This document shows positions 27,656-37,794 of a DNA stretch of 57,213 nt, in pieces. The notes below the pieces were generated by a model. That model did not search any database. It worked only from the letters and a program-made list of their open reading frames with translations, and was not told the origin of the DNA. Each line of letters begins with the position of its first letter. Position 1 is the first letter of the stretch. This DNA is from Aeromonas salmonicida subsp. salmonicida. GTDB lineage: Bacteria > Pseudomonadota > Gammaproteobacteria > Enterobacterales > Aeromonadaceae. The translations under genes and the position numbers were made by a program. Location of the stretch: positions 1-57,213 of the forward strand of contig NZ_LSGW01000072.1 of NCBI RefSeq assembly GCF_001643305.1, in the 5' to 3' direction.

Positions 27656-28844
27656 GATGTATCCCCTCCCAACTGGCACTGCCCGAGCAAGGGCCGAGGG
27701 CCTTGAGCAGGCGGTCCACATCCTGCTCGCGGTGGGCCGCGCTTAACGTGATGCGCAGCCGTGCCGTGCCCACCGGCACAGTGGGCGGGCGGATGGCGCT
27801 CACCCAGACGCCGCGATCCCGCAGCCGCGCAGCCAGTTGCAAGGCAGCACTGCTCTCCCCCACCAGCAGCGGCTGTATGGGGGTGTCACTTGCCCCAAGC
27901 TGCCAGCCAAGGGCTGCGGTCCCCTGCCGAAAGCGGGTGATAAGGCGGGCAAGATGGGCGCGGGACTCGTCGGCAGCGCGCACCAATTCGATGCTTTTGC
28001 TCACGGCGCACGCCTGGGCGGTGGGCATATGGGTGCTGTAGACATAGTGACGAGCAAAGTTGACCAGATAATCCACCAGCTCGCGACTGCCGCCGACAAA
28101 GGCGCCGGCTACCCCGAGCGCCTTGCCGAAAGTGCCCATCTGGATGTGTACAGATGCCGGAGCCACCCCTTGCGCCGCCAGAGTGCCGCGCCCCTCCGGC
28201 CCCAGCACGCCGAGGCCGTGGGCATCGTCGATCATCAGCCAGTTGCCGCTCTGGGCGGCCAGACGGGCAAGCTCAGGCCAGGGGCCCTGATCCCCATCCA
28301 TGCTGAACACCCCTTCCGAGACGATCAAGCCCCGGTTTGGTTCGAGTTGGCGCTCGAGAGCAGTCATATCGTTGTGACCGAAGCGCTTCATCTTGCAGGG
28401 GAGCTGGCTGCCCATCTCCTGCAAGGAGGCATGGTTGAGCCTGTCTTGCCACAGCAGATGATCCTTGCCGAGCAAGGCCTTCAGCACAGCCTGATTGGCG
28501 GAAAAGCCGCAGTTGAACAGCAGCACCGCCTCCACCCCGAGCCAGTCGGCCAGAGTCTCTTCCAGCTGTTGGTGAGCACGGCTGTAGCCGGTCACCAGGG
28601 GCGAGGCGCCAGATCCCGTGCCATAGCAGTCAATCCCCTCTTTGAAGGCGGCTTTGATGGTGCTGTGATCCGCCAGCCCCAGATAGTCGTTGGCGGAAAA
28701 ATTGAGGTAGTCGCGCCCCGCGACCTGCAGCCTCCCCCCCACGCTGCCATCGGTGGCAGTGCGGCGGCGAAGCAGCGCTGCCAACTCTCGCTCGGCCAGA
28801 GCCGCGCCCAATACAAAGGGGCCTTTTACCGCCAGGCCATTCAT
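27648..28844 (-). CDS. bioF: 8-amino-7-oxononanoate synthase
   Basis: 398 residues. Alpha-oxoamine synthase of PLP fold-type I: PLP lysine K241 in MGTFGKALG, cofactor-binding DDAHG near 206-210, and the SANDYLGL start motif. It condenses pimeloyl-ACP with alanine. The start overlaps the end of bioB by ATGA, and the stop overlaps bioC, so bioB, bioF and bioC form a tightly coupled unit. Confidence 0.94.
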   Translation of the reverse strand: MNGLAVKGPFVLGAALAERELAALLRRRTATDGSVGGRLQVAGRDYLNFSANDYLGLADHSTIKAAFKEGIDCYGTGSGASPLVTGYSRAHQQLEETLADWLGVEAVLLFNCGFSANQAVLKALLGKDHLLWQDRLNHASLQEMGSQLPCKMKRFGHNDMTALERQLEPNRGLIVSEGVFSMDGDQGPWPELARLAAQSGNWLMIDDAHGLGVLGPEGRGTLAAQGVAPASVHIQMGTFGKALGVAGAFVGGSRELVDYLVNFARHYVYSTHMPTAQACAVSKSIELVRAADESRAHLARLITRFRQGTAALGWQLGASDTPIQPLLVGESSAALQLAARLRDRGVWVSAIRPPTVPVGTARLRITLSAAHREQDVDRLLKALGPCSGSASWEGIHHG

Positions 28845-29929
28845 GACCGCGCAACCCCTGCGCGAGGACGGGTAGCATCGTAAAACATCTCATCCGGCGC
28901 GTTCTGGCGGCTCACCTCGGCCAGGATCTCTTCTTCCTGAATCTGATCCGGCTTCTGGGCTCGCTGAGCGGGACGAATGCCGAGCCGTTTGAACAGCTGC
29001 ATGTCGCTGTTCTCATCCGGGTTTGGCGTGGTCAGCAGCTTGCAGCCATAAAAAATCGAATTTGCACCTGCCATAAAGCACATGGCCTGCATCTGTTCGT
29101 TCATCTTCTCCCGCCCGGCGGAGAGGCGCACATGGGAGGCAGGCATCATGATCCGTGCCACGGCTATGGTGCGGATGAATTCGAACGAATCGAGATTCGC
29201 TTCGTTTTCAAGCGGCGTCCCCTTCACCTTCACCAGCATGTTGATGGGCACGCTCTCCGGGTGGCGCGGCAGGTTGGCGAGCGCCATCAAAAGACCCGCC
29301 CGATCTTTTGCCTGCTCACCCATGCCGACGATGCCGCCGGAGCAGACCTTCATGCCGGCGCCGCGCACATGCTCCAGGGTATCGAGCCTGTCCTGATAGG
29401 TACGGGTAGAAATGATCTCGCCATAGAACTCCGGCGAGGTGTCGAGGTTGTGGTTGTAGTAGTCAAGACCTGCGGCACCAAGGCGGGCGGCCTGATCCGC
29501 GGTGAGCATGCCAAGGGTCATGCAGGTCTCCATGCCCAACCCTCGCACCTCTTCGATCATTCGCAGTATGTAGGGCATGTCCCTCTCTTTTGGGTTGCGC
29601 CAGGCGGCTCCCATGCAAAAGCGCGACGAACCGTTGGCCCTGGCCTCACGGGCCCGCTCCAGTACCTTCTCCACCTCCATCAGCCGCTCGGTCTCGAGCC
29701 CTGTGTGATAGCGGGCACTCTGGGGACAATATTTGCAATCCTCCGGGCAGGCACCCGTCTTGATGGAGAGCAGGGTGCTCACTTGCACCTCGTTGGGATC
29801 GAAATGGGCACGGTGTATCGTCTGGGCCTGGAACAGCAGATCGTTGAATGGCAGGGCAAACAGGGCCTGAACCTCGGACAGGGTCCAGTCGTGACGAAGG
29901 GCGTGGCCGCCCGCGGTGTGAGCATTCAT
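28841..29929 (-). CDS. bioB: Biotin synthase
   Basis: 362 residues from [15 protein letters not shown]; an upstream in-frame ATG at 30001 would add residues not seen in the family. Radical-SAM cluster C61-x3-C65-x2-C68 in [13 protein letters not shown]. The [12 protein letters not shown] and YQDRLDTL regions are conserved. It inserts sulfur into dethiobiotin using a 4Fe-4S and a sacrificial 2Fe-2S cluster. First gene of the leftward biotin operon, with a sigma-70 promoter at 30083-30056. Confidence 0.95.
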   Translation of the reverse strand: MNAHTAGGHALRHDWTLSEVQALFALPFNDLLFQAQTIHRAHFDPNEVQVSTLLSIKTGACPEDCKYCPQSARYHTGLETERLMEVEKVLERAREARANGSSRFCMGAAWRNPKERDMPYILRMIEEVRGLGMETCMTLGMLTADQAARLGAAGLDYYNHNLDTSPEFYGEIISTRTYQDRLDTLEHVRGAGMKVCSGGIVGMGEQAKDRAGLLMALANLPRHPESVPINMLVKVKGTPLENEANLDSFEFIRTIAVARIMMPASHVRLSAGREKMNEQMQAMCFMAGANSIFYGCKLLTTPNPDENSDMQLFKRLGIRPAQRAQKPDQIQEEEILAEVSRQNAPDEMFYDATRPRAGVARS

Positions 29930-30049
29930 ACATGGCTTCCGGTTGTTATAAGTGGGATCCTGCGCCCGCCATCCTGGATGGCCGAGCCCCGGACCCGCCA
30001 CTTTGCCCCCGCGCCATCCAGCGAGTGAGGAGCCAAGTGGCTGAAATTG

Positions 30050-30083
30050 TTGGCTAGTGTAGAGAGCGCGCGTAGACTGTCAA
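30050..30083. promoter_or_regulatory. face-to-face promoters of bioB and bioA
   Basis: Leftward: TTGACA (30083-30078), 16-base spacer, TACACT (30061-30056). Rightward: TTGGCT (30050-30055), 17-base spacer, TAGACT (30073-30078). The two overlap almost completely, as in the E. coli bio control region. The surrounding TTGTTG ... CAACA arms are only a degenerate match to the BirA operator, with wider spacing than E. coli. Confidence 0.65.
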
Positions 30084-30121
30084 CACCGACCAGATCAGAC
30101 CAATTGACAATAGAACACAAA

Positions 30122-31396
30122 ATGACCAACCAAGAATTCGACCTGAATCACATCTGGCACCCCTATACCTCTCTCACCCATCCCCTGCCCTGCTATGAAG
30201 TGGACAGCGCCAAAGGAGTCACCATCACTCTCGCCGATGGTCGCGAACTGGTGGATGGCATGAGCTCCTGGTGGGCCTGTATTCACGGCTATCAGGTGCC
30301 TGAACTCGACGCGGCCGCCACCGCCCAGCTCAGCAAGATGTCCCATGTCATGTTTGGCGGCCTGACCCATGCCCCGGCGGTCGAGCTGTGCCGGAAGCTG
30401 GTGGAGATCACCCCGGCCGGTTTGGACCGGGTGTTTCTGGCCGACTCGGGATCGGTGGCGGTGGAAGTGGCGCTCAAGATGGCCCAGCAGTACTGGCACG
30501 CCAAAGGCACCCCCAGAGCCAAGTTCGTCACACTGCGCGGCGGCTATCACGGCGACACCTTCGGTGCCATGAGCGTTTGTGACCCGGATGGCGGCATGCA
30601 CGAGCTCTACCAGGGCTTCCTGCCCGAGCACTACTTTGCCCCGGCCCCCAGCTGCCGTTTCCACGCCCAGTGGGACGAAGAGTGTGTGGTGGATCTCGCC
30701 ACGCTCGTCGCTGACCATCATGAAGAGATCGCAGCCATCATCCTCGAACCCATAGTGCAGGGAGCGGGCGGCATGCGCTTCTACCACCCCCGCTATCTGC
30801 AATGGGTACGCGCTTTGTGCGACGAGTTCGGCCTGCTGCTGATTGCCGACGAGATTGCCACCGGGTTTGGTCGCACAGGCCAGCTGTTTGCCTGTGACTG
30901 GGCTGGCATCAGCCCCGACATCATGTGCCTTGGCAAGGCGCTCACCGGCGGTTACATGACCCTCTCAGCCACCCTCACCACTGAGCATGTCGCCCGCACG
31001 ATTTGCGACGGGAAAGCGGGGGTCTTTATGCACGGACCCACCTTTATGGGCAATCCGCTGGCCTGCGCCGTGGCCTGTGCCTCCATCGATCTGCTGCTGG
31101 CCTCGCCGTGGCAGGAGTGGGTGCAGGCCATCGAGCATCAGCTCAAAACCGAGCTGGTGCGGCTAACCCTGAACCCTTTGGTTGCCGATGTGAGAGTACT
31201 TGGCGCCATCGGCGTGGTGGAGATGAAGGAGCGGGTAGATGTGGCCCGTATCCAGCGCAAGTTTGTGGAGTTAGGTGCCTGGATCCGGCCATTTGGCAAA
31301 CTCATCTACCTGATGCCCCCCTTCGTCATCACACCGGCACAATTGAGTGTGCTGACCCAGGCCATCCATGAAGCCATCGCCAGCAGCGAGTTCTAA
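30122..31396 (+). CDS. bioA: Adenosylmethionine-8-amino-7-oxononanoate aminotransferase
   Basis: 424 residues from [17 protein letters not shown]. Class-III aminotransferase: PLP lysine K272 in [16 protein letters not shown], substrate-contacting [10 protein letters not shown] near 48-57 and cofactor-binding [13 protein letters not shown]. It uses SAM as amino donor to make 7,8-diaminopelargonate. Divergent from bioBFC, as in enterobacteria. Strong terminator directly after. Confidence 0.95.
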   Translation: MTNQEFDLNHIWHPYTSLTHPLPCYEVDSAKGVTITLADGRELVDGMSSWWACIHGYQVPELDAAATAQLSKMSHVMFGGLTHAPAVELCRKLVEITPAGLDRVFLADSGSVAVEVALKMAQQYWHAKGTPRAKFVTLRGGYHGDTFGAMSVCDPDGGMHELYQGFLPEHYFAPAPSCRFHAQWDEECVVDLATLVADHHEEIAAIILEPIVQGAGGMRFYHPRYLQWVRALCDEFGLLLIADEIATGFGRTGQLFACDWAGISPDIMCLGKALTGGYMTLSATLTTEHVARTICDGKAGVFMHGPTFMGNPLACAVACASIDLLLASPWQEWVQAIEHQLKTELVRLTLNPLVADVRVLGAIGVVEMKERVDVARIQRKFVELGAWIRPFGKLIYLMPPFVITPAQLSVLTQAIHEAIASSEF

Positions 31397-31405
31397 GCCG
31401 GCATG

Positions 31406-31437
31406 AAAAGGCCCTGCATGAGAATGCAGGGCCTTTT
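31406..31437 (+). terminator. intrinsic terminator after bioA
   Basis: AAAAGGCCCTGCAT / ATGCAGGGCCTTTT, 14-bp stem, 4-base loop, followed shortly by TTTTTT. Confidence 0.93.
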
Positions 31438-31531
31438 GACTCTTTTTTATCAGAATGTGAGCAAGACACCAGACCCGGGCGACCATGACGAGTAGACTGC
31501 GCGGGTTTTACCCAACAGATGTACTGCTCCC

Positions 31532-32344
31532 ATGCGCCTCTCCATTGCTGCCAAAATCAACTTCTTCCTGCTGTTCATCTTCTCCATGGTACTGGTCTTC
31601 TCCGCGGCCTATCAGGCGGTGCGTGAGCGCGATCTGATACTGACGCTTATCAAAGAGCAGAGCCGCGAGCAGACTGAAGCTTATTTCGACGGCCTCAACA
31701 TGCTGATGCTGACCGGCAAGATGGACGCTCGCGACACACTGCGAAACAAGTTCCTCGATCACGCCCACGTGGAAGATGCCCGCATCGTCCGCGGTGATGC
31801 AATCAGCAAGCAATACGGGCCGGGCCGCGAAACAGAGCAGGGCAAGGATGAGTACGATCGACTGGCGCTGGCGGGCAAGGGCAGCCTGGAGGTGGTGCAC
31901 GACGGCATGCACAGCAAGCTGGTGGTAACCCGACCGCTGTTGGCCAAGAAAGATTTTCGCGGCACAGACTGCACCAGTTGCCATCTGGTACCGGAGAACA
32001 CTGTGCTGGGGGCGGTGCGCTTTGACTACTCCCTCGACACCCTCTTTACCCGGGTCGAACAGAACATTCTCACATCGGCGCTTATTCTCACCGGTATCTT
32101 CGGGCTGGGGCTGCTGTTGACCCTCTGGGTCATTCGCACCTGGATAGTTCGCCCCCTCAACCAGTTGACCCGTTCCATGGAAGAGGCCACCGACCTGCAT
32201 GACTTCGGTCACCGTTTGGAAGGGGATGAAGGGGACGAGATTGGCCGGGTGGCACTGGCTTACAACCAGATGCTCGACAGCGTGGAACGCCAGCTCGGCA
32301 AGCGCCCTGCCGCGCAGGCGAAGCCGGACAAAAAGCAGGATTAG
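31532..32344 (+). CDS. Membrane sensor with periplasmic c-type heme motif and HAMP domain, no output domain
   Basis: 270 residues. Membrane helix about 9-29, periplasmic region about 30-180 containing a single CTSCH heme-attachment motif (147-151), membrane helix about 181-201, then a HAMP domain (RPLNQLTRSMEEATDLHDFGHRL through DEIGRVALAYNQML, about 207-255) and a short lysine-rich tail. Similar heme-c PAS-like sensor domains occur in Geobacter chemoreceptors, where they sense redox state or ligand gas. Here the frame ends after HAMP, so there is no methyl-accepting, kinase or cyclase domain. It must signal through a partner or be a truncated remnant. It overlaps a convergent gene by 4 bases. 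No clear ribosome site. Confidence 0.8.
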   Translation: MRLSIAAKINFFLLFIFSMVLVFSAAYQAVRERDLILTLIKEQSREQTEAYFDGLNMLMLTGKMDARDTLRNKFLDHAHVEDARIVRGDAISKQYGPGRETEQGKDEYDRLALAGKGSLEVVHDGMHSKLVVTRPLLAKKDFRGTDCTSCHLVPENTVLGAVRFDYSLDTLFTRVEQNILTSALILTGIFGLGLLLTLWVIRTWIVRPLNQLTRSMEEATDLHDFGHRLEGDEGDEIGRVALAYNQMLDSVERQLGKRPAAQAKPDKKQD

Positions 32345-32691
32345 CCCGCATAGTAGAACAGCAAACTGGCGATGAAAATCAGCAGCAGTATGGTCAGATT
32401 GACGTGCAGTGAGTCCTCCCGTCGTCGGCTGCGTTTACGCTCCAGCAAAAACACAGCCAGGGTCAACAGGCAACAACCCCAGAGCCAATAAACCAGCCAG
32501 GGAGTCAGTACGGGATCCCAATAATCGCGAACTGCTATCCCCCCGTAGACCAGAAAACCGTACGCCACTTCCGGGCGCGCATAGTGATAGAGGGAGAGCA
32601 GCACGATAAAGCCCGCCCAGCAGAGGATCACCAAGCCCTGCAGCCCTCTGGTCAACCAGTCCGGTCCCTGTCGCCGCTCTTTCACGTCCAT
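32341..32691 (-). CDS. Small membrane protein of unknown function
   Basis: 116 residues from MDVKERRQGPDWLTRG (GGCAGGGG abuts the ATG). An in-frame ATG at 32754 would add 21 residues and cannot be excluded. Three membrane helices are predicted (about 17-35, 54-80, 97-114), with a basic loop KRSRRRED between the second and third. No family recognised. It converges on the heme-HAMP sensor gene with a 4-base overlap, and is divergent from asnS. Confidence 0.6.
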   Translation of the reverse strand: MDVKERRQGPDWLTRGLQGLVILCWAGFIVLLSLYHYARPEVAYGFLVYGGIAVRDYWDPVLTPWLVYWLWGCCLLTLAVFLLERKRSRRREDSLHVNLTILLLIFIASLLFYYAG

Positions 32692-32885
32692 CCCCTGCCC
32701 CACTGGCCCGGCCATGAGGTGATCCGGGCATAAATCCCCTCCAGAGTCCGACATTTTTGCTTGTTTATCAAACCCGCGCGGGTAAGATTGTCGGCTTAGT
32801 CTGCCATGATGGGCCAGTGAATGCCCGGGCCAGACCCCTAGTGTTTCAAATAGCGCTGCAAGAACAAGCTGGAGACAATATTTCG

Positions 32886-34286
<1,401 letters not shown>

Positions 34287-34304
34287 TAACGGCCCTTTGC
34301 CGAC

Positions 34305-34328
34305 AAAGCCGACCCCAGGGTCGGCTTT
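34305..34328 (+). terminator. intrinsic terminator after asnS
   Basis: AAAGCCGACCC / GGGTCGGCTTT, 11-bp stem, 2-base loop, ending in TTTTT. Confidence 0.93.
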
Positions 34329-34653
34329 TTGTTGCCCGCACCACGGCATTCGCCCCTCGCAGCCACCACAATTAATCACACTTCCCCTTCTGGCTGCAGC
34401 CTTGCTGCACTGCCCCTCAAGATACCAGCCCCGTATGATACCAACCAGAACCCCTTCAAATAACAATCATGTTAATACGTGGTTTTTATGCAGTTAAATC
34501 AAAAACCGATGAGTTATTGAAGTACCTCAATTTTTTGCCCCTTTGAGAAGGGCACAATACCCACTAACCCTTTAGGGCTAAATAAAAACAGACAATCCCG
34601 GTCCATGAGCTCAACACAGCACAGATATGGATTAAATCACGCGAGGTAATGGA
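34329..34653. other. intergenic region upstream of dcuB
   Basis: About 325 bases without a gene, AT-rich in its second half (34450-34620). It contains the FNR-like box and a plausible -10 (CACAAT at 34553-34558) and nothing else I can name. Confidence 0.6.
34517..34530. promoter_or_regulatory. candidate FNR-binding site of dcuB
   Basis: TTGA-AGTACC-TCAA keeps both TTGA/TCAA cores of the FNR box TTGAT-N4-ATCAA. Its centre is about 41.5 bases upstream of a start site predicted from CACAAT at 34553-34558, the spacing of FNR-activated class II promoters. Confidence 0.6.
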
Positions 34654-35997
34654 ATGATCTTGATGGAATTTATGGTGGTACTCGGCTGCTTGTTGCTGGG
34701 TACCCGATTTGGGGGCATGGGACTGGGTCTCATCAGTGGCATAGGCCTGTTCCTGCTGACCTTCGTGTTCGGCCTGACACCGGGCGAACCGCCGGTGCAA
34801 GTCATGCTGACCATACTCGCGGTGATCGGCTGCGCCGCCACCCTGCAGACCGCCGGTGGCCTCAACCTGATGATGCAGGTGGCCGAGCGTCTGCTGCGCC
34901 GTCACCCGCAATACATCACCATACTGGCCCCGCTCACCACCTGGACCCTCACCTTCCTGTGCGGTACCGGCCACGTGGTTTACACCATGTTCCCCATCAT
35001 CTCCGACATAGCGCTGCAAAAGAACATCCGCCCGGAACGGCCGATGGCGGTCGCCTCCGTCGCCTCCCAGATGGCGATTTGCGCCTCGCCAGTCTCGGTC
35101 GCCGTGGTCTCCATGGTCTCCATATTGGCAGCCGGACACGGTATCGGTGAGGCTTACGGCCTGCTGGATATCCTGATGATTGCCATCCCCTCCTCGTTGA
35201 CCGGCGTGATGATGGCGGCCCTGTGGAGCCTGCGTCGCGGCAAGGATCTGGACAAGGATGAAGAGTTTCAGGCCAGGATCAAGGATCCGGAGCAGCACGC
35301 CTTCATCTATGGCGGCGGTGAAACCCTGCTCAACACCAAGTTCCCGAAAGAGGCCTACTGGTCTACCTGGATCTTCTTCGCCGCCATCGCTGCCGTGGTA
35401 TTGCTTGGCGCCAACGAAGGGCTGCGCCCCGTCTTCACCATCAAGGACAAGACAGGCCCTCTCTCCATGAACCTGGTGATCCAGATGATGATGCTGATCG
35501 CCGGTGCCATCATTCTGATGCGCTGCAAGGTCAAACCGGGCGAGATCGCCAACGGGGCTGTCTTCAAGGCCGGCATGGTCGCCATCTTCTCCGTGTTCGG
35601 GGTTGCATGGATGAGCGAAACCTTCTTCCAGGCCCACATGCCCCTGCTGAAAGAAACCCTGTCCCACGTGGTACAGGCCCAGCCCTGGACCTACGCCCTG
35701 GTGCTGTTCCTCATCTCCAAGCTGGTCAACAGCCAGGCTGCCGCCCTGACCGCCATCGCCCCCATGGGTCTGGCGCTGGGGGTGGAACCCAAGCTGCTGA
35801 TCGCCTTCCTGCCGGCCAGCTACGGTTACTTCGTGCTGCCGACCTACCCGAGCGATCTGGCCTGCATCGGTTTCGACCGTTCCGGCACCACCCGCATCGG
35901 CAAGTTCATCATCAACCACAGCTTCATCATTCCGGGGCTGATCGGGGTGAGCAGCTCCTGCGCCCTGGGTTACGTACTGACCAGCATACTGCTGTAA
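34654..35997 (+). CDS. dcuB: Anaerobic C4-dicarboxylate transporter (DcuA/DcuB family)
   Basis: 447 residues, about 12 membrane helices. Blocks shared with E. coli DcuB include CGTGHVVYT, NIRPERPMA, ASPVSVAVVSMVS, FRGKDLDKDEEFQ-like RRGKDLDKDEEFQ, SKLVNSQAAALTAIAP and LPTYPSDLACIGFDRSGTT. DcuB exchanges fumarate for succinate during anaerobic respiration. DcuB is preferred over DcuA because of the closer match. An FNR-like box upstream agrees with that. GAGG lies 7 bases before the ATG. Confidence 0.9.
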   Translation: MILMEFMVVLGCLLLGTRFGGMGLGLISGIGLFLLTFVFGLTPGEPPVQVMLTILAVIGCAATLQTAGGLNLMMQVAERLLRRHPQYITILAPLTTWTLTFLCGTGHVVYTMFPIISDIALQKNIRPERPMAVASVASQMAICASPVSVAVVSMVSILAAGHGIGEAYGLLDILMIAIPSSLTGVMMAALWSLRRGKDLDKDEEFQARIKDPEQHAFIYGGGETLLNTKFPKEAYWSTWIFFAAIAAVVLLGANEGLRPVFTIKDKTGPLSMNLVIQMMMLIAGAIILMRCKVKPGEIANGAVFKAGMVAIFSVFGVAWMSETFFQAHMPLLKETLSHVVQAQPWTYALVLFLISKLVNSQAAALTAIAPMGLALGVEPKLLIAFLPASYGYFVLPTYPSDLACIGFDRSGTTRIGKFIINHSFIIPGLIGVSSSCALGYVLTSILL

Positions 35998-36029
35998 TCC
36001 CAGCCGCGTTTATCACGCCATTGCCACAC

Positions 36030-36051
36030 AGGCCCCCAACTTCGGGGGCCT
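36030..36051 (+). terminator. intrinsic terminator after dcuB
   Basis: AGGCCCCC / GGGGGCCT, 8-bp stem, 6-base loop, then GCTCTTTTC. Confidence 0.88.
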
Positions 36052-36158
36052 GCTCTTTTCTCCCCCTGCCTATTCCCGTTACGATTTCACGCCACGGCTT
36101 TACCTGCGACCCCGCCACTGGGTAGCATGCTCCCTCTTTCACCATCGGAATCGACTCC

Positions 36159-36815
36159 ATGTCTCGCGTCATCCTGCTCTGGAGCGGCGGCAAAGATGCC
36201 ATGCAGGCCCTCTGTCATGCCCGTGAGCAGGGGCATCAGGTGGTGGCTCTGGTCACCTTTGCCCCCCCTGCGCCCCGCTTTCTCGCTCATCCCCTGCCAC
36301 TGGTACGCCGTCAGGCCGAGGCGCTGGGCCTGCCCCACCAGCTGGTTACCATAGAAGCGCCATTCGATCAGAGCTATGAAAGGGCACTGGCCGACTTGCG
36401 GCAGGAGTGGAAACTCGATGGGGTGGTCACCGGCGATATCGACAGTGTGGGAGGTGCCAGCAACTGGATCCGCGAACGCTGCCGCCCGCTGGGGCTTGAG
36501 GTACACACACCGCTCTGGCAGCAATCTCGCGAAGCGTTGCTGAGCGACATGCTTGAGCGCGGCATCGTCGCCCACCTCTCCTGCGTCGATACCCGCACGC
36601 TGGCACCCGACTGGGTCGGACGAGTGCTGGACGCATCCGCCATCACTGAATTGAAGGCGCTGGCAGACCGGCAGGGGTTCGATCTGTGCGGGGAACAAGG
36701 GGAATACCACACCATGGTGACCGACGGCCCGGGCTTTGCCGCCCCTCTTGGGCTCGATGGCTGGCATCTGGCAGCGCAGGCACACCTGGCCTACCTGGCA
36801 AAAGAGGAGGAGTAG
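36159..36815 (+). CDS. Dph6-like ATP-pyrophosphatase (diphthine-ammonia ligase family)
   Basis: 218 residues. N-terminal PP-loop LLWSGGKDAMQAL, with Ala in place of the usual Ser after SGGKD, and the downstream GVVTGDIDSVGGASNWIRERC and GEQGEYHTMVTDGP blocks define the DUF71/ATP_bind_4 family. Eukaryotic Dph6 amidates diphthine, but bacteria lack diphthamide, so the bacterial substrate is unknown; related proteins serve in cobalamin or tRNA metabolism. Single gene between dcuB and an intergenic gap. Confidence 0.85.
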   Translation: MSRVILLWSGGKDAMQALCHAREQGHQVVALVTFAPPAPRFLAHPLPLVRRQAEALGLPHQLVTIEAPFDQSYERALADLRQEWKLDGVVTGDIDSVGGASNWIRERCRPLGLEVHTPLWQQSREALLSDMLERGIVAHLSCVDTRTLAPDWVGRVLDASAITELKALADRQGFDLCGEQGEYHTMVTDGPGFAAPLGLDGWHLAAQAHLAYLAKEEE

Positions 36816-37174
36816 CCGAGCGGCGGTGAAGGCAGGCTCTTCTGCTGGCGGCAAACAAGCGGGTTCAATCGTTGGTCCTGTCGCGGTTTGGTAAAGGGCC
36901 ATATGAGCCAGTAACAGGAGGATACAGACATAGACGGCACTGTTTTTCCTTGCTCCTGGTCGCCAACCATGACGGAGCCTCACTTCGCCAGAACAAAACT
37001 CCAAAAAAACAATAAAAAATGGAAATTTAAACTAATAGCAAAGCTTTAGAATCCCTTTGCCAAGCATTCTGGCGAGGAACCTCAGGCTTTTTTGCTCTGG
37101 ATCAACGTCAGGGGCCAGTGAACTGGCCAAGATGCCCATCGACATACAGCGACCATTTCGCGCCGGAGAGAGTT
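36816..37174. other. intergenic region
   Basis: About 360 bases. No supported gene. An AT-rich block at 36995-37045 probably contains the promoter of the following small gene; otherwise I see nothing recognisable. Confidence 0.55.
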
Positions 37175-37489
37175 ATGACAAACCAAGCCACTGCAGGCAC
37201 CACAACCTGCGACTACAAGCTATGGGACATCCTCGTCGAGTCAGCAAAGGAACGCACTACCATTCGTTACTCCAAACTGGCCAGGCAGGCCGGGCTGGAG
37301 AATAGCCAGGATGAGCTGCGCACCCTGCTGCAACGCATCCGCATGTACTGCACCGAACACCAGTTGCCGATCCTCTCCACCATAGTGGTGGACGATGTGG
37401 GCAAATACACCGGCCTCTCCTCCGGCCTGCCGGACGCTCCTTGGGAGCGTGCCAGGGTGTTTGACTACCAATGGCCTGTTGCCCCCTGA
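37175..37489 (+). CDS. Small cytoplasmic protein of unknown function
   Basis: 104 residues from MTNQATAGTTTCDYKLWD, with GGAGAG 7 bases before the ATG. The middle (LWDILVESAKERTTIRYSKLARQAGL) looks like a winged-helix or helical DNA-binding segment. The C-terminal half (ILSTIVVDDVGKYTGLSSGLPDAPWER) resembles the small domain found with some restriction-type and uncharacterised proteins, but I cannot place it in a family. No signal peptide or membrane helix. Single gene with a terminator. Confidence 0.7.
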   Translation: MTNQATAGTTTCDYKLWDILVESAKERTTIRYSKLARQAGLENSQDELRTLLQRIRMYCTEHQLPILSTIVVDDVGKYTGLSSGLPDAPWERARVFDYQWPVAP

Positions 37490-37508
37490 TCCAGACATTC
37501 ATCACCAT

Positions 37509-37528
37509 AACGCGCCCGCTGGCGCGTT
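37509..37528 (+). terminator. intrinsic terminator
   Basis: AACGCGCC / GGCGCGTT, 8-bp stem, 4-base loop, then TT. Confidence 0.8.
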
Positions 37529-37564
37529 TTGTACTTCTTCGGGCCCGCTTTCCTGAAGCGCAGG

Positions 37565-37589
37565 CAAAAAAAAACCGCCTCAAAGGCGG
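37565..37589 (-). terminator. leftward intrinsic terminator of an unknown transcript
   Basis: On the minus strand CCGCCT-TTG-AGGCGG is followed by nine T residues. There is no minus-strand gene upstream of it within 1.3 kb, so it may end a small RNA or antisense transcript. Confidence 0.6.
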
Positions 37590-37794
37590 GTACTAAGCAA
37601 GCAACGCTCTGGATGACCAGAGTAAAGAGTTCAGGCTGTCGAATCTTGCCACCCCCGGCACCACGCGAAAGAGGTAACAGGACAACATGGGTTTGTATAA
37701 ATCGCTGATTTATCCAAGCTTCATGCTGACCATCGACGGGAGTGAGACTAAAGTGAAGGCCCTGCTTAAGGAAATGATTTATTAGTATTCCATT

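Larger units (their letters stand above)
37490..37794. other. intergenic region with a leftward terminator but no gene
   Basis: About 305 bases before the LysR-family gene. It holds a rightward terminator at its left end, then a leftward one (37565-37589). A CTCTGG-ATGA-CCAGAG hairpin (37607-37622) and a TAAATC-AGC-GATTTA palindrome around 37705-37720 follow. No coding frame is convincing. Confidence 0.5.

Noticed and set aside
34564..35919. 451-codon minus-strand frame opposite dcuB.
   Set aside because: Low-complexity His/Gly/Gln-rich shadow translation; dcuB is well supported.
37175..37489. Assignment of the 104-residue protein as an antitoxin or known regulator.
   Set aside because: There is no toxin partner and no diagnostic motif; left as unknown function.
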